Below, in pieces: positions 8,647-15,789 of a DNA stretch of 64,000 nucleotides; position 1 is the stretch's first letter; each line of letters starts with the position of its first letter. The notes beneath the pieces were generated by a model. The model saw nothing but the letters and a program-made list of their open reading frames with translations, was not told where the DNA came from and did not search any database. A program made the translations under genes and the position numbers. Origin of the DNA: Amycolatopsis orientalis DSM 40040 = KCTC 9412 (GTDB lineage: Bacteria; Actinomycetota; Actinomycetes; Mycobacteriales; Pseudonocardiaceae); contig NZ_ASJB01000080.1 in the NCBI RefSeq assembly GCF_000478275.1, forward strand, positions 186,001 through 250,000, in the 5' to 3' direction.

Positions 8647-8690
8647 TTATCCACAACCGCTCAAGTTGTCCACAGATTGACTGTGGGTAA
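8647..8690. promoter_or_regulatory. cluster of three DnaA-box-like 9-mers
   Basis: TTATCCACA lies at 8647-8655, TTGTCCACA at 8666-8674 and TGTGGGTAA (minus-strand TTACCCACA) at 8682-8690. The first is the classical DnaA box and the second is the form common in actinomycete origins. Another TTGTCCACA lies on the minus strand at 8976-8984 inside cydA. Binding is not shown. Confidence 0.5.
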
Positions 8691-8777
8691 CCCGCCTGAG
8701 CGATCCCCCCGATACGCTGGGTGCGGGGCCGTCCCCCGGGAAGGGCGGGGGGCTGGGTAGGTGACGTCAAGAGCGGA

Positions 8778-10289
8778 TCAGTAGGCGAAGGCGAGTGCCT
8801 CATCATCGCTGTCACCGCCTTCCGAGTCGCCGTTCTTGCTGGTCGAGGCCGGTTTCTTGGGCGGCATGACGGCGTCGACGCCGCCGCGTACGTACTTGCG
8901 CATCAGGAAGACCTCGACGACGCCGAGCACCGCGTAGACAGTCGTCAAAGCGATCAGCGACGTCCACACCTCGCCTGTGGACAACTTCGACACCGCGTTG
9001 GCGGTGAACATCCACACCCCGTCGACACCGGTCGGATTCGGCACCACCACGAACGGCTGACGCCCCATCTCGGTGAAGATCCAGCCGGCGCTGTTACCGA
9101 TGAACGGCGTCGCGATGCCGCCGAGCACGAGCCACGGGAACCACCGCTGCCCGGGGATCCGCCCCCGCCGGGTCAGCCACAGCGCGAGCAGCCCGATCCC
9201 CGCCGAGATCGCGCCGAACCCGATCATCGCGCGGAAACCCCAGTAGGTCACCGGAAGGTTGGGCACGTAGTCGATCGGCTTTCCCGCGAGCGAGCCGAGC
9301 TGCGGATCGTCCGGGTAGTTCGTCCCGTACTTCGCCTGGTACTCGGTCACCAGGTTCTCCACGCCCTTGACCTCGGTCGAGAAGTCGTTGTGCGCCAGGA
9401 ACGAGAGCAACGCGGGCACGGTGAACGTCTTGACGTCCTCGCAGTTGGCGTTCCGGACGTCGCCGATCGCGATGATCGAGAAGCTCGCCGGTTTCTCCGT
9501 GTGGCACAACGCTTCCGCCGACGCCATCTTCATCGGCTGCTGCTCGAACATCAGCTTGCCCTGCACGTCGCCGGTGATCCCCAGCACCGCGAACGCCACC
9601 ACGCCGACCCAGCCGCCGAGGCGCACCGACGAACGCCACACCGCGCGGTGCTCGTCGTCCTCCGAACGCTTGCGCCACAACTGCCAGCCGGCCACCCCGA
9701 CCAGGAACGCCGCCGCCACCGAGAAGGCACCCGCGATCGTGTGCGGGATCGCGGCCAGCGCGGTGTTGTTCGTCAGCACCGCCCAGATCGAGTTCATCGT
9801 CGGCTTCCCGTCGACGAACTCGACCCCGACCGGATGCTGCATCCACGAGTTCGCGGCCAGGATGAAGTACGCCGACGCCACGGTCGCCAATGAGTAGGCC
9901 CAGGCACACGCCAGGTGGACCTTCTTCGGCAGCTTGTCCCAGCCGAAGATCCACAGCCCCAGGAAGGTCGACTCGACGAAGAACGCGACGAGCCCTTCCA
10001 TCGCCAGCGGCGCACCGAACACGTCGCCGACGAACCGTGAATACGCGCTCCAGTTCATCCCGAACTGGAACTCCTGCACGATGCCGGTGACCACGCCCAT
10101 CGCGAAGTTGACCAGCAGGAGTTTCCCCCAGAACTTGGTCATCTTCAGATAGCGCGGATCACCCGTGCGCACCCACGCCGTCTGCATCCCGGCGACCAGG
10201 ACCGAAAGCCCGATGGTCAGCGGGACCATCAGGAAGTGATAGACGGTGGTTATGCCGAACTGCCACCGAGCGAGATCGAGAACCTCCAC
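8778..10289 (-). CDS. cydA: cytochrome bd ubiquinol/menaquinol oxidase subunit I
   Basis: This 503-residue protein is the haem-bearing subunit of cytochrome bd. The N-terminus LARWQFGITTVYHFLMVPL carries H18, which corresponds to the high-spin haem b595 ligand, and the protein then has about nine membrane helices. The quinol-binding loop region includes GWIFTEMGRQPFVV, the conserved GRQPW-like stretch. In the plasma membrane it oxidises quinol and reduces oxygen without pumping protons. It starts at GTG with TTGAGG upstream. It is the first gene of the cydA-cydB-cydDC-kinase set. I found no clear Rex operator in the 82 bp upstream. The C-terminus ends in an acidic, Ser/Asp-rich tail. Confidence 0.97.
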   Translation of the reverse strand: MEVLDLARWQFGITTVYHFLMVPLTIGLSVLVAGMQTAWVRTGDPRYLKMTKFWGKLLLVNFAMGVVTGIVQEFQFGMNWSAYSRFVGDVFGAPLAMEGLVAFFVESTFLGLWIFGWDKLPKKVHLACAWAYSLATVASAYFILAANSWMQHPVGVEFVDGKPTMNSIWAVLTNNTALAAIPHTIAGAFSVAAAFLVGVAGWQLWRKRSEDDEHRAVWRSSVRLGGWVGVVAFAVLGITGDVQGKLMFEQQPMKMASAEALCHTEKPASFSIIAIGDVRNANCEDVKTFTVPALLSFLAHNDFSTEVKGVENLVTEYQAKYGTNYPDDPQLGSLAGKPIDYVPNLPVTYWGFRAMIGFGAISAGIGLLALWLTRRGRIPGQRWFPWLVLGGIATPFIGNSAGWIFTEMGRQPFVVVPNPTGVDGVWMFTANAVSKLSTGEVWTSLIALTTVYAVLGVVEVFLMRKYVRGGVDAVMPPKKPASTSKNGDSEGGDSDDEALAFAY

Positions 10290-10371
10290 GCCTCAAGCCT
10301 GCTCAACGCCTGATGAACCCGCCAGTTCAAGTGGTCCTGATCTCCCCGGGACGTAGGTCCTGCGACCCTGG

Positions 10372-11325
10372 TCAGCCGAGACCCGCGAGAGTAAGGCGCG
10401 CCTCGTCGGCGATCTGCCGTCGCACCCCCGAATCCCCCAGCGTCAGCACGTGTTCCAGCGCCAACGCGTACGCCGTGTCGAAAGCGGCCTCGACGTCGAC
10501 GGCGATGTCGGGCCGGACACCGACGCCTTCCCAGTTGGTCCCCGTGACCGGGTTCACCGCCCGTCCACCCGGGACGGTCACATCCAAATGGGTGTCCACT
10601 TTGTACTGACGGCGCGGGTTCGCGCCGCCGCCGGTGACCGCGCCCACCGTCTTCGCCCGCCCCAGTTGCTGCAGCGAGTAACTCAGGTCCTCGGCACCGG
10701 AGAACGTCGTCGGGCCGGTCAGCACCCACACCGGCTTGTCCGGGCCGAACTTCCGGCCCGGCACGTACGGCAGCGTCCAGAACTGGTTCGTCACGTCGCC
10801 GTCGCGCAGATAGATGCTGTTGTAGTGCACCGGCTCGTCGACCAGGTAGCTGATCAGCAGCGCGACCGCCGACGGGTCGCCACCCCGGTTCTCCCGGACG
10901 TCGAGGAGCAGCGCGTCGGTGGTCGCGAGCAGCGTCATCGCGGCGGCCAGCGCCTCACCCGCGATGCCGGGCCCGTAGAGCAGCTTGGTCTCCAGATAGC
11001 CGACGTTCCCGGCCAGCCGCCGCGCCGACGCGATGCCGTGGCCGTTCAGCTCCGCCTCGCGCCGGAACTCCTCGGGGTCGAACGACTCCCCGTCCACCTC
11101 GGGCAACGGGTCGACATGGTGCCGCAGCCGCAGATGCTTGTCCCCGTTGACCGACTGCAGGTCCTCGGTGACCACGGCGGCGAACGCTTGGTCGTCGAGC
11201 CCCGCGTACGCGCCCTCACTCAGCCTCGACCGCAGGAACACGGTCAGCTTCTCGGCGATGTCGGGGAACACGTAGTGGTCCCGCAGGCGCCTGCACACGT
11301 CGTCGATCCGCGCTCTCTCGTCCAT
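10372..11325 (-). CDS. S41-family (IRBP/tail-specific-like) serine peptidase
   Basis: The 317-residue protein resembles the interphotoreceptor retinoid-binding protein branch of S41 peptidases. It has an N-terminal helical bundle (about residues 1-55), a GNVGYLETKLL strand, the LLLDVRENRGGDPS segment that shapes the oxyanion region, and the likely nucleophile in GPTTFSGAEDLSYSL. No signal peptide or PDZ domain is evident, so it is probably cytoplasmic. Substrate is unknown. It sits upstream of cydA on the same strand but with its own 82-bp gap, and a functional link to respiration is not implied. Confidence 0.85.
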   Translation of the reverse strand: MDERARIDDVCRRLRDHYVFPDIAEKLTVFLRSRLSEGAYAGLDDQAFAAVVTEDLQSVNGDKHLRLRHHVDPLPEVDGESFDPEEFRREAELNGHGIASARRLAGNVGYLETKLLYGPGIAGEALAAAMTLLATTDALLLDVRENRGGDPSAVALLISYLVDEPVHYNSIYLRDGDVTNQFWTLPYVPGRKFGPDKPVWVLTGPTTFSGAEDLSYSLQQLGRAKTVGAVTGGGANPRRQYKVDTHLDVTVPGGRAVNPVTGTNWEGVGVRPDIAVDVEAAFDTAYALALEHVLTLGDSGVRRQIADEARLTLAGLG

Positions 11326-11461
11326 GATCGCGGACGCTACCAGTGGAGCCTGAAAAAAGAATTCGGTTTGCCGAAAACTCCTTTCAGTCCCGCCAAGAAA
11401 TACAATTCGCCCGGACCGGCCGCACGATTCGGAAAAGCCATCAGCTTGCCCTTTCCTGAAT

Positions 11462-11491
11462 CACCCCTTTATCGTTGCAGTGAAAGGGGTG
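11462..11491 (+). promoter_or_regulatory. hairpin overlapping the ribosome-binding region of the GDT1-type gene
   Basis: CACCCCTTT (11462-11470) and AAAGGGGTG (11483-11491) form a perfect 9-bp stem with a 12-base loop. The right arm overlaps the purine-rich AAAGGGGTGGAG that should serve as the ribosome site, 10 bp before the ATG. It could hide the site, or it could simply be a stem. I do not recognise a known riboswitch. Confidence 0.45.
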
Positions 11492-11501
11492 GAGAATCAT
11501 C

Positions 11502-12101
11502 ATGTCAAGCTCGATGCTGGCGCTCATCAGCGCGTTCGGCCTGGTACTGGCCGTGGAGCTCCCGGACAAGACCCTCGTCGCCACCTTGGTTCTCACCACC
11601 CGTTTCCGCGCGTGGCCGGTATTCGCGGGCGTCACCGCCGCATTCGCCGTGCAATCCGCGATCGCCGCCGTCTTCGGCAGTGTGCTCACTTTGCTGCCGG
11701 AGACACTGGTGACCGCGATCGTCGCCGCGATGTTCGGTATCGGCGCGTACATGCTGCTTCGCGAAGGGTTCAGTCCCGGCAAGGACGGCGGCGAGGACGC
11801 GTCACGGTCCGGGCCGAGCCCGGCGACCTTCTTCCGCTCCGCGCTGACGTCGTTCGGCGTGCTGTTCGCCGCCGAGTGGGGCGACGCCTCCCAGCTCGCG
11901 ACAGCCAGCCTCACGGCCCGCTTCGGCAACCCGTTCGCGGTCGCGCTCGGCTCCTTCGTCGCACTGGTCGCCGTCGCCGGGCTCGCCGTCTTCATCGGCG
12001 CGAAGGTCCGGAGCCGCATCCGCCCGAAGCTCATCCAGCGCGTGGCGGGCTTCGTCTTCGCCGGTTTCTCGCTGTTCGCGCTGAGCCAGCTCGTCTTCTG
12101 A
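11502..12101 (+). CDS. GDT1/TMEM165 (UPF0016) family cation transporter
   Basis: This 199-residue protein has six predicted helices in two repeats, each with the family motif: ELPDKT at residues 19-24 and EWGDAS at residues 125-130, variants of E-x-G-D-K/R-T/S. Members of this family export or exchange Mn or Ca across membranes. The central loop (about residues 88-107) is hydrophilic. It is preceded by a lower-GC stretch and a stem over the ribosome site, and is divergent from the S41 peptidase gene. Manganese is the most likely ion but this is inference from the family. Confidence 0.9.
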   Translation: MSSSMLALISAFGLVLAVELPDKTLVATLVLTTRFRAWPVFAGVTAAFAVQSAIAAVFGSVLTLLPETLVTAIVAAMFGIGAYMLLREGFSPGKDGGEDASRSGPSPATFFRSALTSFGVLFAAEWGDASQLATASLTARFGNPFAVALGSFVALVAVAGLAVFIGAKVRSRIRPKLIQRVAGFVFAGFSLFALSQLVF

Positions 12102-12189
12102 GGCGCACGGGGTTTTCACAGGTTCGCCGGGTAACCTTTCGGGAACGAAAAGGTGAACACCCGCCCCGACGTGCCTGGAGAAACCGGTC

Positions 12190-12861
12190 GTGACCTCGCC
12201 CAAGATCCTCGCGGCCCGTGCCGTCTCCCCCGTGCACGGCAGGCTCGCGATCTTCGGCATGGCCGTCGCCGTCGCCATCTCGATCGATCTGCACCTGCGG
12301 CTGTCCAGCCAGGTCAGCCCGATCTGGCAGACGCTGTCCGAATACGTCTACGGCTACCTTTCGCCCGGTTCGACCGCGGCTCCGCTGTTCGGCGCGATGT
12401 GCCTGGCGCTGGGCTTCGGTTCACTCGCCCTGCTCGGCGGCATCGCGAAGGCGCACCGCACCGGCTACCAGTCCGTTCTCGTCCTGCTCGGTGTGTGGTG
12501 CGCCGGGCTGTTCGTCCTCGCGCTCGTCCCCGTCGACCCGGAGGGCCAGGCCCGCTCACTGGCCGGGCAGATCCACAACTACGCGGCGCTGACGGCGTTC
12601 CTCGCGCTCCCCGCCGCGGCCTGGGTGCTGACCCGCCCCGGCCGGGCACGCTGCCCGTGGGAGCCGCGGCGCACGACGATCCGGCGGCTTTCGGTGGCCA
12701 GTTTCGCGGCCGTGGTGATCGTGCTCGGCGGATTCGTCTGGACGATGCTCACCGGACCCTCGCACCAGGAGGTCACGCTCGGCCTGTTCGAGCGGCTCCT
12801 GTTCGCGGTCGACCTCACCTTGCTGGGGACCATGGTGCGCCCGCTGCTCAGTCACCGCTGA
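12190..12861 (+). CDS. DUF998 family membrane protein
   Basis: The 223-residue protein has about six hydrophobic helices and the DUF998 pattern, including SPIWQTLSEYVYG near the N-terminus and LVPVDPEG in a mid-loop, followed by a helix containing LTAFLALPAAAWV. The function of the family is unknown. The start is GTG at 12190. The gene lies 88 bp downstream of the GDT1 gene on the same strand, possibly with its own promoter. It is convergent with the IclR regulator gene, whose stop is 4 bp away. Confidence 0.85.
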   Translation: MTSPKILAARAVSPVHGRLAIFGMAVAVAISIDLHLRLSSQVSPIWQTLSEYVYGYLSPGSTAAPLFGAMCLALGFGSLALLGGIAKAHRTGYQSVLVLLGVWCAGLFVLALVPVDPEGQARSLAGQIHNYAALTAFLALPAAAWVLTRPGRARCPWEPRRTTIRRLSVASFAAVVIVLGGFVWTMLTGPSHQEVTLGLFERLLFAVDLTLLGTMVRPLLSHR

Positions 12862-12865
12862 GCGG

Positions 12866-13504
12866 TCACTCGGGCTGCTTCAGCACCTCGGCCAGCCGGA
12901 CGGCGGCCGCGACGACCGCCGGACCCACCACAGCGGCGTCCAGCGGCTCCAGGGACACGACGCCGAGGCTGGCGCGCAGTCCCGGTACCCCGCGCACGGG
13001 CGCGGCCACCCCGGAAGCGCCGGCCTCCAGTTCGCCGGTCGAGGTCACCCAGCCGTCACCGCCCGGGCGCAGCGTCATCGCCTTGCCCGCCGCACCGGCG
13101 GACAGCGGATGCCGCGTGCCGACGCGGTAGGCCACGTGGAAGCTCGTCCAGGAGGGCTCGACGACGGCGACGGCCTGCGCCTGATCGCCCTGCGCGACCG
13201 ACAGATGCGCCGTCGCGCCGACCTTCTCCGCCAGTTCGCGCAGGACCGGCCTGGCGGCCTCCCGCAGCTGCGGGAGGACCTGCCCGGCGAGCCGGAGCAG
13301 GCCGACACCCAGCCGCACCTTGTTGCCGTCGCGCCACACCAGGCCGCGTTCGGACAGCGGGACCAGCAGCCGGTAGACCGCGGCCCGGCTGGCGCCGATG
13401 ACGACGGCGAGCTCGGAGATCGTCGCCGCCTCACCACCGGCGTCCGCCACGGCCTGCAGCAGCGCCAGTCCCCTGTCCAGGGTCAGCGACCCTTCGCGCG
13501 TCAC
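12866..13504 (-). CDS. IclR-family transcriptional regulator (likely hmg/aromatic pathway)
   Basis: This 212-residue protein has an N-terminal winged helix-turn-helix (LDRGLALLQAV ... ASRAAVYRLLVPL) and a C-terminal IclR ligand domain with the usual GAAGKAM segment. IclR proteins often control aromatic acid catabolism. The GTG start overlaps the TGA of the upstream unknown gene (GTGA), so the pair is translated together, divergent from homogentisate dioxygenase 50 bp further on. Control of hmgA is therefore likely, by inference. At 212 residues it is shorter than the usual 250, with a reduced N-terminus. Confidence 0.9.
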   Translation of the reverse strand: MTREGSLTLDRGLALLQAVADAGGEAATISELAVVIGASRAAVYRLLVPLSERGLVWRDGNKVRLGVGLLRLAGQVLPQLREAARPVLRELAEKVGATAHLSVAQGDQAQAVAVVEPSWTSFHVAYRVGTRHPLSAGAAGKAMTLRPGGDGWVTSTGELEAGASGVAAPVRGVPGLRASLGVVSLEPLDAAVVGPAVVAAAVRLAEVLKQPE

Positions 13505-14394
13505 AAGAGGCCGAGTTCCCCGAGGTCGGCGACGGGCTCGTCGAACGAGGCCGCCGCGTAGGAGGCGAAGAGTCCACGAACGGCCTTCGCGGCCGGCTCC
13601 GACATCCCCTTGGCCTCGGCCGCCAGCGCGGCGCCGTCGGTCGATTCGAGCGCGGCGCGCACGTCCCCGCCCGAAAGGCAGCGCGCGGACGCCACGATCA
13701 GGTTCAGGAACCCGTGGTGGATGAAGCCGCTGGTCTCGTCGGTGTGCCGGACGGCCCGGTGGAGGCTGTTCGTCGCCTTGAACGACGCCCCCGTCTCGGC
13801 GCTGACCACCGACAGGAAGTCGGCGACCTCGTCGACGCTCGGGAAGTTCTCGCCGGCCTGGCCGCCGCACCGGATCTTCGGCCAGCTGCCGTGCTCGATC
13901 ACCTTCCGCACGCCGTCCAGCCAGCCGACGCCGCGCCGCGGCTCGACCACCCGGATGACGTCCTCGGGCACGAATTCGGAGACGCGCTCCAGCCAGACCT
14001 CGTCGACGTCCGACGGCGCCGGCATCTCCACCATCCGCAGCGCGAGGATCTCGCTGCGCGATTCGACGATGGAGATGGCCTTCGGGACCCCGCCGAGACC
14101 GGTGTCGATGATCAGCGACAGCGGCAGCGGTTCCTTCGGTTTGATCTTGATGAGTTCGGTGATGAGCTCGGGCAGCCGCGACGCCTGGCACAGGAACACA
14201 CCGAGGACGCCGGAGTGCTCACCGGACCTCGACGCGAAGTGCGCACGCAGCGCTTCGGGCATGGACGCCTCGCCGGGCGGGAACAACGCCGAGTCGTCGA
14301 CGAGCCGCGCGAACAGGGGAGGAATTCCTCGGGGGCCGGGTGGCGTGAGTTCCACAGCGCTTGACACGACTGACACGCTAGTAGCGTACGACAT
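13501..14394 (-). CDS. conserved protein of unknown function coupled to IclR regulator and divergent from hmgA
   Basis: I do not recognise the family of this 297-residue protein. It is soluble, with no signal peptide, and has alternating strand and helix segments such as LPLSLIIDTGLGG, KIRCGGQAGENFPS and GFIHHGFLNLIVASARCLSGG, which would suit an alpha/beta barrel; that is only an impression. Two conserved-looking features are the RCGG turn and HxxH residues near position 230. It overlaps the IclR gene by 4 bp and is divergent from hmgA with 46 bp between the start codons. It may act on an aromatic-acid metabolite or report pathway flux. Confidence 0.7.
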   Translation of the reverse strand: MSYATSVSVVSSAVELTPPGPRGIPPLFARLVDDSALFPPGEASMPEALRAHFASRSGEHSGVLGVFLCQASRLPELITELIKIKPKEPLPLSLIIDTGLGGVPKAISIVESRSEILALRMVEMPAPSDVDEVWLERVSEFVPEDVIRVVEPRRGVGWLDGVRKVIEHGSWPKIRCGGQAGENFPSVDEVADFLSVVSAETGASFKATNSLHRAVRHTDETSGFIHHGFLNLIVASARCLSGGDVRAALESTDGAALAAEAKGMSEPAAKAVRGLFASYAAASFDEPVADLGELGLL

Positions 14395-14406
14395 CAGGAC
14401 AAAATC

Positions 14407-14421
14407 GTTCGCACAACGGAC
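14407..14421. promoter_or_regulatory. candidate IclR operator in the hmgA divergent promoter
   Basis: GTTCGCACAACGGAC is an imperfect inverted repeat (GTTCG / CGGAC around 5 bp), similar in shape to known IclR-family operators. It lies between the two divergent starts, 20 bp before hmgA. The assignment is inference. Confidence 0.4.
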
Positions 14422-14440
14422 ACGTTCCGGGGAGATTCCG

Positions 14441-15613
14441 ATGCCTTACTACCGGCAGGTAGGCGAGATCCCGCACAAGCGCCACACGGCGTTCCGCAAG
14501 CCCGACGGGGGCCTGTACGCCGAGGAACTGATGGGCGTCGAGGGCTTCTCGGCGGACTCCGCCCTGCTGTACCACCGCGGCCTGCCCACCGCGATCGTCG
14601 ACGCCGTCGCGATCGAGGACGACCGCGGGCCGATCACCCCGAACCATCCGCTCAAACCCCGTGCCTTCAAGACCCACGACCTCAAGTTCGGCGAGGCCGA
14701 CGCGGTCACCGACCGGCGGCGGCTGTTCGGCAACGCCGACGTCACCATCGGCTTCGTCCACGCGACCCGGCCGTCGCCGCTGTACCGCAACGCGGCCGGT
14801 GACGAACTCTTCTACTGCCAGGGCGGCGGCGCGACCGTCGAGACGATCTACGGCACGCTCGAGATCGGCGACGGGGATTACCTGGTCATCCCGACCTCGT
14901 GCACCTATCGCGTGCTCCCGCACGACGACGGGGTCAAGCTGCTGACCATCGAGGCGCGCGGGCACATCGGGCCGCCGAAGCGGTACCTGTCGGCGAAGGG
15001 CCAGTTCCTGGAGCACTCGCCGTACTGCGAACGCGACATCCGCGGCCCGTCCGAGCCGCTGGTCGTCGACGGCACCGACGTCGAGGTCCTCGTGCGGCAC
15101 CGCGCCGGCCTGACGCGCTACACCTACGCGACCCACCCGTTCGACGTCGTCGGCTGGGACGGCTGCCTGTACCCGTGGGTGTTCAACATCGACGATTTCG
15201 AGCCGATCACCGGCCGCGTGCACCAGCCGCCGCCCGTGCACCAGACGTTCGAAGGCCCCAACTTCGTGGTCTGCTCGTTCTGCCCGCGCAAGGTCGACTA
15301 CCACCCCGAGTCGATCCCGGTGCCGTACAACCACGCGAACGTCGATTCCGACGAGTTGATGTTCTACGTCCGCGGGAACTACGAGGCACGCAAGGGTTCC
15401 GGGATCGAGGTCGGCTCGCTTTCGCTGCACCCGTCCGGCTTCACCCACGGTCCGCAGCCGGGGGCGGCGGAGGCGTCGATCGGTGCCCAGTTCTTCGACG
15501 AGACCGCGGTCATGGTGGACACCTTCGCGCCGCTGGACCTCGGCGAAGCGGCCGACGCGTCGGAAGACCACGGTTACGCCTGGACCTGGTCCGGCCGGGG
15601 TCCCGGCGCCTAG
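14441..15613 (+). CDS. hmgA: homogentisate 1,2-dioxygenase
   Basis: This 390-residue protein matches the actinobacterial form of homogentisate dioxygenase, beginning MPYYRQVGEIPHKRHTAF. Cupin segments occur in each half, and the C-terminal part carries the His- and Glu-rich stretches expected for non-haem Fe(II) binding, such as PPPVHQTFEG, DSDELMFYVRGN and LHPSGFTHGPQPG. The enzyme opens the ring of homogentisate to maleylacetoacetate in tyrosine and phenylalanine breakdown. GGGGAGA precedes the ATG. No other pathway genes are adjacent. A perfect palindrome starts 9 bp after the stop. Regulation by the divergent IclR protein is likely. Confidence 0.94.
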   Translation: MPYYRQVGEIPHKRHTAFRKPDGGLYAEELMGVEGFSADSALLYHRGLPTAIVDAVAIEDDRGPITPNHPLKPRAFKTHDLKFGEADAVTDRRRLFGNADVTIGFVHATRPSPLYRNAAGDELFYCQGGGATVETIYGTLEIGDGDYLVIPTSCTYRVLPHDDGVKLLTIEARGHIGPPKRYLSAKGQFLEHSPYCERDIRGPSEPLVVDGTDVEVLVRHRAGLTRYTYATHPFDVVGWDGCLYPWVFNIDDFEPITGRVHQPPPVHQTFEGPNFVVCSFCPRKVDYHPESIPVPYNHANVDSDELMFYVRGNYEARKGSGIEVGSLSLHPSGFTHGPQPGAAEASIGAQFFDETAVMVDTFAPLDLGEAADASEDHGYAWTWSGRGPGA

Positions 15614-15622
15614 CACCCCCAT

Positions 15623-15669
15623 GCGTTTAGTCCTCTGAATGCGTAAATCGCATTCAGAGGACTAAACGC
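15623..15669. repeat. perfect 21-bp palindrome, 5-base loop (type C copy 1)
   Basis: Arms 15623-15643 (GCGTTTAGTCCTCTGAATGCG) less one base on each end read as exact inverse complements of 15649-15669. Relatives occur at 26694-26755 and, as a half, at 40971-40997. It follows hmgA and could end transcription, but no T-tract is present. Confidence 0.88.
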
Positions 15670-15789
15670 GATCGTGGCGGGACGAACGTGGCGGGATAAG
15701 TACCGCCACGGCCGCAACGGTTCGGCAACGCCAAGCCCCCCAAGGCGAAACCTCCGGATAATCGGTGTTCCCACCGCTGGAGGTCCTCC

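Larger units (their letters stand above)
8367..8777. other. enlarged cydA-cydB spacer
   Basis: These 411 bp separate two genes that normally abut. They hold, in plus-strand order, a 12-copy 9-bp tandem repeat, a 75-bp three-arm palindromic repeat and a cluster of three DnaA-box-like 9-mers. Both strands contain open frames here, but their peptides merely translate the repeats and I see no convincing gene. Confidence 0.7.

Noticed and set aside
8647..8690. DnaA-box cluster as the chromosomal origin
   Set aside because: No dnaA, dnaN, rpmH or gyrase genes are near and the cluster is small; an origin call is not supported.
8363..8815. 150-codon minus-strand frame between cydA and cydB
   Set aside because: It translates the 9-bp repeat and the 75-bp palindrome into TEA-like repeats, overlaps both neighbours and has no ribosome site.
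10290..10371. Rex operator upstream of cydA
   Set aside because: I looked for the TGTGAAC-type inverted repeat in the gap and found no good match.
11340..11501. yybP-ykoY manganese riboswitch before the GDT1-type gene
   Set aside because: The leader is short and I could not find the conserved loop sequences; only a simple stem is supported.
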